From NCBI GenBank assembly GCA_905215595.1, contig CAJMQZ010000018.1, positions 1-25,724 of the forward strand: a stretch of DNA of 25,724 nt, in the 5' to 3' direction. The translations under genes and the position numbers were made by a program. Below the pieces are notes generated by a model, which ran no database searches, was not told the DNA's origin, and was given only the letters and a program-made list of their open reading frames with translations. Below, one piece after another: positions 15,094 through 22,613 of this stretch; the stretch's first letter is position 1; each line of letters starts with the position of its first letter. This DNA comes from an uncultured bacterium (GTDB lineage Bacteria; Bacillota; Clostridia; Oscillospirales; Ruminococcaceae).

Positions 15094-15246
15094 ATGTTGG
15101 GCACAAATGGAGTGCTGCTGTTGACACTGCTACTTTATGCGGCTATCATTTATGGTGCAGTACGATTGATCAAATATCTGATCCGCTACGGCATCGACTA
15201 CTACTTCAAAAAGCTGGATGCACGGCAGACCGAGCACGAGGAATGA
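15094..15246 (+). CDS. Small single-pass membrane protein, unknown function
   Basis: 50 residues if it starts at the ATG at 15094. A hydrophobic stretch VLLLTLLLYAAIIYGAV (residues about 7-23) is followed by basic and aromatic residues (RLIKYLIRYG) and a charged, acidic C-terminus ending EHEE. The amphipathic pattern is unlike a random shadow, and purine-rich AGAAGGGAA lies upstream. A GTG at 15085 would sit at better spacing from AGAAGGG and add three residues. It lies between uxaA and the epimerase on the same strand. I recognise no family. Confidence 0.5.
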   Translation: MLGTNGVLLLTLLLYAAIIYGAVRLIKYLIRYGIDYYFKKLDARQTEHEE

Positions 15247-15247
15247 C

Positions 15248-15267
15248 CCGCCGGGGCAACCCGGCGG
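15248..15267 (+). other. GNRA-type hairpin before the epimerase gene
   Basis: CCGCCGGG and CCCGGCGG (8 bp) closed by a GCAA tetraloop, without a T tract, just before the AGGAGG ribosome site of the next gene. It may stabilise or process the mRNA; it is not a typical terminator. Confidence 0.5.
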
Positions 15268-15289
15268 CAATAATAGGAGGCTTTTACTT

Positions 15290-16171
15290 ATGAATCAGAT
15301 CATCACCCGGTACATCACCGAGAACGGCGCCTGCTACGAGCAGTACGTCATCACCGACCCCGAGGCAAAGACCGCCCTCACCATCACCCCCGAGCGCGGC
15401 GGTATGATCACCAGCTTTACGCTGGACGGCGAGGAGTTCGTCTGGACCCGCCGCCCCAATTTCTCCGAGTGCAACCGTCCCCGCTTTGGCGTGCCGGTGC
15501 TGTTCCCCAGCTGCGGCAACCCGGATAACGGCGTGCACATCTTTGACGGCAAGGCTTACCCCATGGAGACCCACGGCTTTGCCGACCTGTGCGCATGGGA
15601 AGTGGAAAGCGTTGGCCCGGACGGCGTGACGCTGGCACTGGAGTCCACCCCGCTGACCAAGTTCCTCTATCCGTTTGATTTCACCCTGCTGCTCAACTAT
15701 AATCTGGAGGGCAACAAGGCACTGGTCAGCCTGACCGTTATCAACGAGGGCGACACCGATATGCCCTTCAGCTTTGGCTACCACCCCTACTTTACCGCCT
15801 CCAAGCTGGAGAACGTGGAGTTCGACATCAAGTGCGCCACCTGCTCCGAAAACGCCAAGGGCGAGCAGCCCGCAGCCCCGGAAAAGATCACCCTTACCCG
15901 CAAGGAGGGCGCAGACAACTCTATCCGTCTGCTGACCGGCGTGCAGTTCCCCATGACCATGACCGACAAGGGCAACGGCCACAAGGTGACCGTGGACGCT
16001 GACGAGACCTTTGAAAACGGCGTGCTGTGGCAGCAGGATGCCGAGAGCTTCGTCTGCATGGAGCCTTGGAACGGCTGGGCAAACAGCGTGAACGAGGACG
16101 GCAAGCACGAGGTGCTGGAGCCGGACGAGGCCATGACCAGCGAGTGGAGCTTTACCATCGAGAAGGTCTGA
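15290..16171 (+). CDS. Aldose 1-epimerase family protein
   Basis: A 293-residue protein of the galactose-mutarotase-like fold (LacX/YeaD-type branch). Visible family marks are RGGMITSF near residue 34, FPSCGN near 69, THGFADLCAWEV near 92 and FGYHPYF near 160, whose His is a likely catalytic residue. It probably interconverts anomers of a sugar, plausibly a uronate or its phosphate given the neighbouring uxa genes; the substrate is inferred from context only. AGGAGG lies 9 bases before the chosen ATG; a longer frame from 15218 would overlap the small ORF and has no ribosome site. Confidence 0.88.
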   Translation: MNQIITRYITENGACYEQYVITDPEAKTALTITPERGGMITSFTLDGEEFVWTRRPNFSECNRPRFGVPVLFPSCGNPDNGVHIFDGKAYPMETHGFADLCAWEVESVGPDGVTLALESTPLTKFLYPFDFTLLLNYNLEGNKALVSLTVINEGDTDMPFSFGYHPYFTASKLENVEFDIKCATCSENAKGEQPAAPEKITLTRKEGADNSIRLLTGVQFPMTMTDKGNGHKVTVDADETFENGVLWQQDAESFVCMEPWNGWANSVNEDGKHEVLEPDEAMTSEWSFTIEKV

Positions 16172-16196
16172 GCACTTTTCTGAATAGCGTTTTTTA

Positions 16197-16232
16197 GCAA
16201 AATCGGGCAGCCTGCGGGCTGCCCGATTTTGC
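16197..16232 (+). terminator. Intrinsic terminator of the epimerase gene
   Basis: A perfect 16-bp stem, 16197-16212 with 16217-16232, loop TGCG, with TTTTGC at the 3' side. It may also work on minus. Confidence 0.9.
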
Positions 16233-16256
16233 TTACTCCTTTCCGTGAAAAAAGGA

Positions 16257-16376
16257 TTCTGAAAAGCCCGCGTTTGCGAAGCAATAAAAGCCCCAGTGGG
16301 GCTTTTAAGCGGCAGAGCGGTCTGCGTAAGCAGATGGAGGGGCTTTGCCCCGACAAGCTCCGCAGGCTTTTCAGAA
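16257..16376. repeat. Palindromic MITE-like element, 120 bases
   Basis: Inverted ends TTCTGAAAAGCC (16257-16268) and GGCTTTTCAGAA (16365-16376), 12 of 12 identical and extendable with one mismatch. Inside are AAAAGCCCC-AGT-GGGGCTTTT, TCTGC-GTAA-GCAGA and GGGGC-TTT-GCCCC hairpins. No coding. It is similar in architecture to, but different in sequence from, the element at 13364. Confidence 0.72.
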
Positions 16377-16406
16377 CCCCGAAATTTAAATATCTTTTCC
16401 GCTGAA

Positions 16407-16434
16407 AATGCCCAGAGCGCAAGCGGAGGGCATT
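16407..16434 (-). terminator. Probable terminator of the NifX-like gene
   Basis: On minus, AATGCCC (16428-16434) pairs with GGGCATT (16407-16413), followed by TTTC. An inner CGCTT/GCG pairing strengthens it. Weak T tract. Confidence 0.45.
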
Positions 16435-16467
16435 CAAAATCGTCCCGCCCGGAAAGCGAAACGGCTC

Positions 16468-16878
16468 TTAATGGCAGCTGCCGGCGCAGCCGCCCTTGTC
16501 GGCGTGGCAGGCGTGAGAGCCGCAGCTGTGACCCTCCTCGTGGTCGTGGTGGGTGCAGCGGGCGTTGGGGTTAAAGACCAGCGTGCCGGCAAGGTAAGCC
16601 GCCGCAGCGCTGTCGGCCTCGCCGGTGATGCCGCCGCACAGACGGATGCCGGTCTGTGCCAGCGCCATCTGTGCCCCGCCGCCAATGCCGCCGCACAGCA
16701 GCACGTTCACGCCGTTGCGCACCAGAAAGCCCACCAGTGCGCCGTGCCCCTGCCCGTCGGTGGAGACCACCTCGGCACCGGTGATGCGGCCCTCCTCAGC
16801 GGTGTACAGCTTGAACTGCGCAGAGTGGCCGAAGTGCTGGAATACCTGACCGTTTTCATAAGGAATTGCGATCTTCAT
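16468..16878 (-). CDS. NifX/NifB-type iron-molybdenum cofactor-binding domain protein with His/Cys-rich tail
   Basis: 136 residues. The first about 105 form a dinitrogenase iron-molybdenum cofactor-binding domain (COG1433-like): MKIAIPYENGQVFQHFGHS at the start and VLLCGGIGGGAQMAL near 60. Outside nitrogen fixers such proteins are thought to bind or carry metal-sulphur clusters, but their role is unclear. Residues 108-136 are an unusual tail rich in His and Cys (CTHHDHEEGHSCGSHACH and then CAGSCH), probably binding Zn, Ni or a cluster. GGGAGGAG lies 8 bases before the ATG, and a TAGAAT extended -10 near 16918. No nif genes are nearby. Confidence 0.85.
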   Translation of the reverse strand: MKIAIPYENGQVFQHFGHSAQFKLYTAEEGRITGAEVVSTDGQGHGALVGFLVRNGVNVLLCGGIGGGAQMALAQTGIRLCGGITGEADSAAAAYLAGTLVFNPNARCTHHDHEEGHSCGSHACHADKGGCAGSCH

Positions 16879-17030
16879 ACTAAAAACTCCTCCCTGTGTA
16901 CGAGATTTTCTATCCCTATTCTAACAGATTGCGCTGAAATAGGGAAGGGCACCCGCGTTTTTTGCGCCTTTTGGGGCGGAAAACATAGCCGGTATGTAAA
17001 AATGATATCAGAAACTGCTGCAAAATGTAT

Positions 17031-17036
17031 TATAAT
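17031..17036 (+). promoter_or_regulatory. -10 box of the YoaK-family gene promoter
   Basis: TATAAT at 17031-17036, but no good -35 at 16-18 bases. The start codon is 24 bases further on, so the leader is very short. Confidence 0.5.
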
Positions 17037-17060
17037 AGAGCCCGAAAAGAGGGTACAAGT

Positions 17061-17852
17061 ATGAAAACAAAGCATCACGGGCAAATGTCCGAGTCCTTTC
17101 TTACGGCGGTGTTCCTTTCGCTGTCCGGCGGCTTGCAGGATGCCTACACCTATCTGTTCCGGGGCAAGGTGTTTGCCAATGCCCAGACCGGCAATATCGT
17201 GCTGCTGAGCGCCAATATCATGGATGGCCGGTGGGACAAGGTGCTGCACTATCTGGTGCCTTTGTGCGCCTTTGCGCTGGGGGTTCTGGCTGCGGAAAAA
17301 ATGCGGGAGCACTTTCAGGCGATGCAGCGGCTGCACTGGCGGCAGCTGGTGGTGCTGGGCGAGGTGCTGCTGCTGTTCGCGGTGGGCTTTCTGCCGCAAT
17401 CGCAGAACCTGCTGGCCAACGCCATCGTTTCTTTTTCCTGCGCCATGCAGGTGCAGGCGTTCCGCAAGGTGAACGGCTACGCCTTTGCCAGTACCATGTG
17501 CATCGGCGACCTGCGCAGCGGCGTGGAGGCCTTTTGCATCTGGCGCAAGTCCCATGAGCCCCACGCAAAGGATAGGATGGTGCGCTACTTCGGCATCATA
17601 TTCCTGTTCGCGTTGGGGGCTGGGCTGGGCAGTAAAAGCGCGGCGCAGCTGGGCGGCAGAGCCATCTGGCTCTCCTGCTGCTTTTTGCTGGTCAGCTTTG
17701 CACTGATGTTCATACGGGAAGAGCTGGAGGAGAACCCGGTCATCGAAAAAGACCTGACCGCCATCCGGCAGGAGACCCGGGAGATCGACCGCACCCTGAA
17801 GCAGGAGCTGCAGGAACAGCAGCGGGAGCTGAAACAGAGCACCCGGAAATGA
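17061..17852 (+). CDS. YoaK-family (DUF1275) membrane protein
   Basis: 263 residues with about six hydrophobic segments between residues 15 and 225. Family marks are LSLSGGLQDAYTYLFRGKVFANAQTGN near the start (the SGG-x-DA and N-x-QTGN patterns of DUF1275), CAMQVQAFRKVNG and STMCIGDLRSG. The last about 45 residues are charged and probably coiled coil (EELEENPVIEKD to QQRELKQ). Function unknown; possible transporter. GAGGG lies 7 bases before the chosen ATG, and a longer frame from 17025 overlaps the promoter. It is convergent with the LysR gene. Confidence 0.88.
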   Translation: MKTKHHGQMSESFLTAVFLSLSGGLQDAYTYLFRGKVFANAQTGNIVLLSANIMDGRWDKVLHYLVPLCAFALGVLAAEKMREHFQAMQRLHWRQLVVLGEVLLLFAVGFLPQSQNLLANAIVSFSCAMQVQAFRKVNGYAFASTMCIGDLRSGVEAFCIWRKSHEPHAKDRMVRYFGIIFLFALGAGLGSKSAAQLGGRAIWLSCCFLLVSFALMFIREELEENPVIEKDLTAIRQETREIDRTLKQELQEQQRELKQSTRK

Positions 17853-17898
17853 CAGCAAGGGGCTGCTGCACCATTGATGTGCAGCAGCCCCTTGCTGT
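17852..17898. terminator. Bidirectional terminator, 20-bp stem
   Basis: Stem 17852-17871 with 17879-17898 around a 7-base loop. Its core GGGCTGCTGCAC/GTGCAGCAGCCC recurs in the pyrB terminator. It overlaps the last base of the YoaK-family stop codon and lies 6 bases from the LysR stop. Confidence 0.88.
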
Positions 17899-17903
17899 TT
17901 GGT

Positions 17904-18815
17904 TTATTTGCGTTCGGTGCCCCTAGCCCCGGCCTTGGTCAGCAGCTGCTGGAATTTCCGGGCGGCGGTGTTCAGTGGGCGGTGATGGTCGTACACAAGG
18001 CAGATGGAGCGGGAGGGGATGATCTCCTGCAAATGCAGCTGCACCAGCTCTCCGCTGGCCAGCAGGGGTGCTGCCATGGGCTCCGGCATAAAGGCCAGTC
18101 CCAACTCGCTTTTGACCAGTGTGAGCATCTGGTCGGTGGTGGCGGCCTCGGTGTCCGGCTTCAGCACCGCGTCATGTTCCAGAAAGAATTGCCGGTAAAA
18201 GCTGCGGGTCATGCTCTCTTCGTTCAGGCAGATCAGGGGATAACCGGCCAGTTCCTTCAGGGTCAGGGTCTGGCTGGCCAGTGCCGTAAAGGTCTTGCCG
18301 CCCACAAGCACCTCATAAAAGGGCATCAGCTCTACCATTTTCAGCCCGTTTTCCACCTCTGCGGGGGTGGTCACGATGGCAAAATCCACCTCGCCGTTGC
18401 GTACCGCCTGCACCGCCTGCGGGGTGGAGTGGTTGGAGATGCGCAGCCGGATGCCCGGGTACTCGGTATGGAAAGCGCGCAGCTTTTCCGACAGGTAGAT
18501 GTTCAAAGCGGTCTCTGTGGTGCTGATGCTGATGGCACCGTGCTCCAGCGTGGCGGTGGCGCTCAGTTCCTCCTCTGCATCCTGTATCTGCACCGCCGCC
18601 GAGGCAATGCGGGAATACAGCAGCTCTCCCTCCGGCGTTAAGGTGACGCCCCGGTTGGAGCGGATGAACAGCACGCAGTTCAGCTGGCTTTCCAGCCGGT
18701 TCATGGCGTGGGTGATGTTGGGCTGATTATTGCCCAGCACCCGCGCCGCGCGGGTAAAGTTCTGATACTTTGCCACATAGTAAAAGATTTTGTAGTATTC
18801 CCAGTCCACATACAT
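17904..18815 (-). CDS. LysR-family transcriptional regulator
   Basis: 303 residues. The N-terminal winged helix-turn-helix covers about residues 1-60 (YVAKYQNFTRAARVLGNNQPNITHAMNRLE in two parts, then RSNRGVTLTPEGELLY). The effector domain is the periplasmic-binding-like type II fold from about residue 90 (GAISISTTETALNIYL, FAIVTTPAE). Target and ligand are unknown. The start at 18815 is chosen because GAGGG lies about 9 bases upstream; the longer frame to 18890 runs into the promoter. LysR regulators often act on a divergent gene, here purA, but a link to purine synthesis would be unusual. Confidence 0.93.
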   Translation of the reverse strand: MYVDWEYYKIFYYVAKYQNFTRAARVLGNNQPNITHAMNRLESQLNCVLFIRSNRGVTLTPEGELLYSRIASAAVQIQDAEEELSATATLEHGAISISTTETALNIYLSEKLRAFHTEYPGIRLRISNHSTPQAVQAVRNGEVDFAIVTTPAEVENGLKMVELMPFYEVLVGGKTFTALASQTLTLKELAGYPLICLNEESMTRSFYRQFFLEHDAVLKPDTEAATTDQMLTLVKSELGLAFMPEPMAAPLLASGELVQLHLQEIIPSRSICLVYDHHRPLNTAARKFQQLLTKAGARGTERK

Positions 18816-18885
18816 GAGTGCGGCCCTCTTTCCTGTCGGGCTTCCGGCGCGGCCAGCGGCAGAAGCGGCTTTATGCTCTTCTTGT

Positions 18886-18913
18886 ATCATAGCACGGCGC
18901 GCCGGAATTGCAA
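18886..18913 (-). promoter_or_regulatory. Promoter of the LysR gene
   Basis: On minus, TTGCAA (18908-18913), a 16-base spacer and TATGAT (18886-18891). Confidence 0.7.
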
Positions 18914-18961
18914 GCGCTTTTTACGGCGCGGCTGTGCCGGATGCGGGCAGTAGTCTCTGCA

Positions 18962-19027
18962 ATGTAAAAAACATATTGCTGCTATACACAGGATACTTTT
19001 TACATATTCTCTGCACGCTCGTATAAT
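18962..19027 (+). promoter_or_regulatory. Promoter of purA-pyrB with an overlapping inverted repeat
   Basis: TTTACA (18999-19004), a 17-base spacer and TATAAT (19022-19027). A 9-bp inverted repeat, ATGTAAAAA (18962-18970) and TTTTTACAT (18997-19005), covers the -35 and may be an operator or form DNA looping with 26 bases between arms. Confidence 0.72.
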
Positions 19028-19067
19028 AAACACTGCGAACAGGAAACAAGAATGAAAAAGAAGGTAA

Positions 19068-20320
19068 ATGAAGTTTATGCTGACCGCTGTTACTGGAATC
19101 AACTGGGGCGATGAGGGCAAGGGCCGCGTCATCGACACACCGTCGTCACCGAGAAGGGCAAGTTCATCCTGAACCTGCTGCCCTCCGGTATCCTGCACCC
19201 GGAGGTGACCTGTGTGCTGGGCACCGGTATGGTGATCGACCTCGAGCATCTGGCCGGGGAGATGGAGGCCATCGAGGCGCGCGGCGTGAAGGTGGAGCCG
19301 GAGAACCTGAAACTCTCCGATAAGGCTACTATCTCCATGCCGTGGCACAAGGTACAGGACGGGCTGGAAGAGGACCGCCTTGCCAAAAAGGGCGGTGCGT
19401 TCGGCTCTACCCGGCGCGGCATTGCTTACGCTTACGGCGACAAGTACCGCAAAAAGACCCTGCGTCTGGGCGACCTTTTGCATCTGGACGAAGAGCGCAC
19501 CCAGAACCGTCTGCACATGATCCTGGACGCCAAAAACATGGAGCTGGCGGGCTGCTATCATCAGGAGCCCATGAGCTACGATGCCCTGCTGAACTGGTGC
19601 AGGCAGCAGGCGGCGTACTTCGCGCCCTTCATCTGTGATGTGGGCGCTTTCTTGCAGCAGGCGCACGACAGCGGCAAGCGCATCGTGCTGGAAGCGCAGC
19701 TGGGCGCAATGCGGGATATCGACTACGGCATCTTCCCGTTCACTTCCAGTTCTAACACGCTGGCAGCCTATGCGCCGCTGGGTGCGGGCATCCCGAACTG
19801 CAAGCTGGACCATGTGGTGGGCGTGCTGAAAGCCTACTCCACCTGTGTGGGCGCTGGCCCCTTTGCAGCAGAGAACGCAATGGGAGAAGCGTGGAACGAA
19901 AAGCTGCGCAAGGCCGGCGGCGAGTACGGCGCAGCCACCGGACGTCCCCGCCGGGTGGGTCCTTTTGACTGCGTTGCCAGCCGCTATGGCCTGCAATGTC
20001 AGGGCGCGGATAAGATCGCACTGACCAAGCTGGACGTGCTGAGCAGCATGAAGCAGATCCCGGTCATCACCGGTTACAAGCTGGACGGCGTGGAAGTCCC
20101 CCGCTTCGACACCCTGTCCGACCTTGACCGTGTGCAGCCGGTGGTCACGCTGCTGCCCGGCTGGAACAAGGATATCTCCGGCTGCCGCAGCTGGGCAGAG
20201 CTGCCCAAGGAAGCCAAGGCCTATGTGGAGTTCCTTGAAAAGCAGCTGGGGCACGAGATCCAGTTCGTTTCCACCGGCGCGGAGCGCGAAAAGTTTGTGC
20301 TGAAGGGAGAATGGCTGTGA
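19068..20320 (+). pseudogene. purA: Adenylosuccinate synthetase, broken by an internal deletion and frameshift
   Basis: PurA joins IMP and aspartate using GTP in AMP synthesis. The frame from 19068 (or 19077) reads VTGINWGDEGKGRVID, the normal N-terminal GTP/catalytic-Asp loop. At 19137 the segment that should hold about 19-20 residues (through the RYQGG-NNAG region before the catalytic His) is missing, and the reading shifts to TVVTEKGKFILNLLPSG in another frame; the first frame stops at 19172. From there everything to 20320 is a normal PurA (GSTRRGIAYAYGDKY, IDYGIFPFTSS, VGVLKAYSTCVGAGPF, RPRRVGPFDC). A shorter protein could start at GTG 19205 but would lack the Asp/His catalytic region. 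It could be a true mutation or an assembly error. It overlaps pyrB by 10 bases. Confidence 0.85.
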
Positions 20321-21267
20321 GACATTTTATTGAGCCCGGCAGCTTTTCTCTGGCCGAGCAGCTGGCACTGCTCGACCTTGCCGACCGGATGGAGGCTGAC
20401 CCTGCGCCCTACGCCCACCTGTGCGACGGCCGCATTCTTGCCACTTTGTTCTACGAGCCCAGCACCCGCACCCGCCTTTCCTTTGAGTCCGCCATGCTGC
20501 GGCTGGGCGGCAAGACGCTGGGCTTTGCCGGGGCGCAGCTTTCCAGCGCCAGCAAGGGCGAAACGGTGGCCGATACTGCCCGTGTGGTAAGCAACTATGC
20601 AGACGTCATTGCCATGCGCCACCCCAAGGAGGGCGCACCGCTGCGGGCGTCCATGTATGCGCGGGTGCCGGTCATCAATGCAGGCGATGGCGGCCACGCC
20701 CACCCCTCCCAGACCATGATCGACCTGATGACCATCCGCCAGCGCAAGGGGCGGCTGGATCATTTGACCATCGGCTTCTGCGGCGACCTCAAGTTCGGCC
20801 GGACGGTGCACTCCCTCACCGCCGCGCTGAGCCAGTTCGAGGGCAACCGGTTCGTGTTCATCTCGCCGGAGGAGCTGCGCATCCCGCAGTACGTCAAGGA
20901 CGAGACCCTGACCCCGTTGCATCAGAACTACAAGGAGACCGCCGACCTTGAAGCTGAACTGCCCGGTCTGGACGTGCTGTACATGACCCGCATCCAGAAA
21001 GAGCGCTTTTTCAACGAAGAGGACTACCTGCGGTTGAAAGGCTGCTATGAGCTGGACGAAAAGCTGTTGCAGCTGGCACCGCCCACCATGCCGGTGCTGC
21101 ATCCGCTCCCCCGCATCGACGAGATCAAGCCGGACGTGGACAACGACCCCCGCGCCGCTTATTTCGATCAGGTGCATAACGGTGTGTATATCCGCATGGC
21201 CATTATCCTGGCGCTGCTGGGCATCCCCGATCCGCTGACCGGGAAAAAGGTACTGGAAAGTATATAA
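20311..21267 (+). CDS. pyrB: Aspartate carbamoyltransferase catalytic subunit
   Basis: 318 residues. Condenses carbamoyl phosphate and aspartate, the committed step of pyrimidine synthesis. It has the carbamoyl phosphate loop YEPSTRTRLSFESA near residue 48, the SSASKGET loop, GDGGHAHPSQ near 127, GDLKFGRTVHS near 160 and VLHPLPRIDEI near 265. Length matches the family (about 310). The ATG at 20311 lies inside the end of purA in another frame, so it is translationally coupled; AAGGGAGA lies just upstream. No pyrI follows, only a terminator, so a class C enzyme without an adjacent regulatory subunit, unless pyrI is elsewhere. Confidence 0.96.
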   Translation: MAVRHFIEPGSFSLAEQLALLDLADRMEADPAPYAHLCDGRILATLFYEPSTRTRLSFESAMLRLGGKTLGFAGAQLSSASKGETVADTARVVSNYADVIAMRHPKEGAPLRASMYARVPVINAGDGGHAHPSQTMIDLMTIRQRKGRLDHLTIGFCGDLKFGRTVHSLTAALSQFEGNRFVFISPEELRIPQYVKDETLTPLHQNYKETADLEAELPGLDVLYMTRIQKERFFNEEDYLRLKGCYELDEKLLQLAPPTMPVLHPLPRIDEIKPDVDNDPRAAYFDQVHNGVYIRMAIILALLGIPDPLTGKKVLESI

Positions 21268-21272
21268 GTTGG

Positions 21273-21316
21273 AAACAGGGCTGCTGCACAAAGCAACGTG
21301 CAGCAGCCCTGTTTTT
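21273..21316 (+). terminator. Intrinsic terminator of pyrB
   Basis: A 17-bp stem (21273-21289 with 21298-21314) followed by TTTTTG. Its core arms are the same as those of the terminator at 17852. The stretch 21317-21378 has no gene; CCCTCTCAGCCTCGCTGCGC near 21342 is faintly like the start of the repeat at 13364. Confidence 0.9.
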
Positions 21317-21378
21317 GTGTCTGGTATTTTTGCAGGCTCGCCCTCTCAGCCTCGCTGCGCGCATTCCCGATCGTCCCG

Positions 21379-21561
21379 CTACCCCCGCAGCGGCGGGTCC
21401 GGCACAAAAATCATGGTGCCCCGGGCGGAAAAAAGCAGCTGCGGCATCATGCAGCTGTACCCCAGCCACAGCACCGCCAGAATGCACAGCACCAAAAGCA
21501 CCCTGCGCAAAAGCACCGGATGCCGGGCGGGGGAATAGCGTTTCCTGCGGTCACGCTGCAT
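21379..21561 (-). CDS. Small membrane protein, unknown function
   Basis: 60 residues: a basic N-terminus (MQRDRRKRYSPARHP), one hydrophobic segment (VLLVLCILAVLWLGYSC, about residues 21-38), then a short outside tail (ARGTMIFVPDPPLRG). AAGGAGG lies 9 bases before the ATG, a strong and well-spaced site, which is the main reason to believe it. It is divergent from rnz. I recognise no family. Confidence 0.6.
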   Translation of the reverse strand: MQRDRRKRYSPARHPVLLRRVLLVLCILAVLWLGYSCMMPQLLFSARGTMIFVPDPPLRG

Positions 21562-21616
21562 AGGCTGTGCCCTCCTTTTTCAAGGTTTTGCCCAGCTTAT
21601 GCCGCAGCAGAAAGAA

Positions 21617-21645
21617 TTGTGCACAAGCGGGGTTTGTGGTAAGAT
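21617..21645 (+). promoter_or_regulatory. Promoter of rnz-cca
   Basis: TTGTGC (21617-21622), a 17-base spacer and TAAGAT (21640-21645), 29 bases before the rnz ATG. Confidence 0.68.
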
Positions 21646-21674
21646 AACAGGGAAGAACCACGGAGGAACTGCTT

Positions 21675-22613
21675 ATGCTGACCATTACACTGCTGGGCAC
21701 GGCTGCCACCATGCCGCTGCCGGAGCGCGCCCTGACCGCCGCAGTGGCGGAGTGCGGCGGGCACAGCCTGCTGCTGGACTGCGGCGAGGGCACCCAGACC
21801 GCTGCCCGCCGCGCCGGGGTGAACCTGATGCGTGCGGACGCCATCTGCCTGACCCACTATCACGGGGATCATATTTTTGGTCTGCCCGGGCTTTTGCAGA
21901 CCCTTGGGGCACAGGGGCGCACCCGCCCGCTGACGCTACTGGGGCCGGAGGGGCTTTTGGAAGTCTGGCGGGCGGTGTATGCCCTGACCGGGCCGCTGCC
22001 CTACGCAGTAAAGCCGCTGGTCTGCCGCGTCGGGCAGCCTGTGGCGCTGGATGCTCTTTCGGATGGATGGCCCGCCGGGGCAACGCTGCAGCCGGTGGCA
22101 ACAAAGCACCGGGTACGCAGTCTGGGCTACCGGCTGGACTTGCCCCGGGCGGGTAGGTTCGACCCGGAAAAGGCGCGGGCGCTGGGCGTACCGGTGACCC
22201 AGTGGCGGCTTTTGCAGCGGGGACAGGCTGTGCCGCTGGCAGAGCGTATGGTGCAGCCCGCCGAGGTGCTGGGCGCGCCCCGCAAGGGGCTGCGGTTCGT
22301 CTTTTCCGGCGACAGTGCGCCCTGCCCGGCGCTGGAACAGGCGGCGCAGGGGGCAGACCTGCTGCTCTGCGATGCCACCTATGCCCTGCCGGAGCAGCAG
22401 GAACAGGCCGCGCAGTGGGGGCACAGCACCTTTGGACAGAGCGCGGCGCTGGCGGAAAAGGCCGGGGCAAAGCGGCTGTGGCTGGTGCACTATTCCCCCA
22501 TGATCACCGACCCGGAGGAGCATCTTGTACAGGCGCAAAGCATCTTCCCGGCGGCAGAATGCGGCTTTGACGGCAAACGCATCACTCTGCATTACGAGGA
22601 GAACGAGGAATGA
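21675..22613 (+). CDS. rnz: Ribonuclease Z (tRNA 3' endonuclease), metallo-beta-lactamase fold
   Basis: 312 residues. Cuts pre-tRNA after the discriminator base so that CCA can be added. Motifs: LLDCGEGTQ near residue 35, the zinc motif THYHGDH at 60-66 (His61, His63, Asp65, His66), FSGDSAP near 212, DATY near 235 and the late HYSP near 275. The GHSTFGQSAALA pattern is also RNase Z-like. CGGAGGA lies 7 bases before the ATG. It overlaps cca by four bases (ATGA), so the two act in sequence on the same substrates, as expected for tRNAs such as the Pro tRNA at 4703 with no encoded CCA. Confidence 0.92.
   Translation: MLTITLLGTAATMPLPERALTAAVAECGGHSLLLDCGEGTQTAARRAGVNLMRADAICLTHYHGDHIFGLPGLLQTLGAQGRTRPLTLLGPEGLLEVWRAVYALTGPLPYAVKPLVCRVGQPVALDALSDGWPAGATLQPVATKHRVRSLGYRLDLPRAGRFDPEKARALGVPVTQWRLLQRGQAVPLAERMVQPAEVLGAPRKGLRFVFSGDSAPCPALEQAAQGADLLLCDATYALPEQQEQAAQWGHSTFGQSAALAEKAGAKRLWLVHYSPMITDPEEHLVQAQSIFPAAECGFDGKRITLHYEENEE

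Noticed and set aside
21336..21378. CCCTCTCAG stretch resembling the end of the repeat at 13364
   Set aside because: Only about 10 bases agree and no matching inverted end is nearby; too weak to call a second copy.
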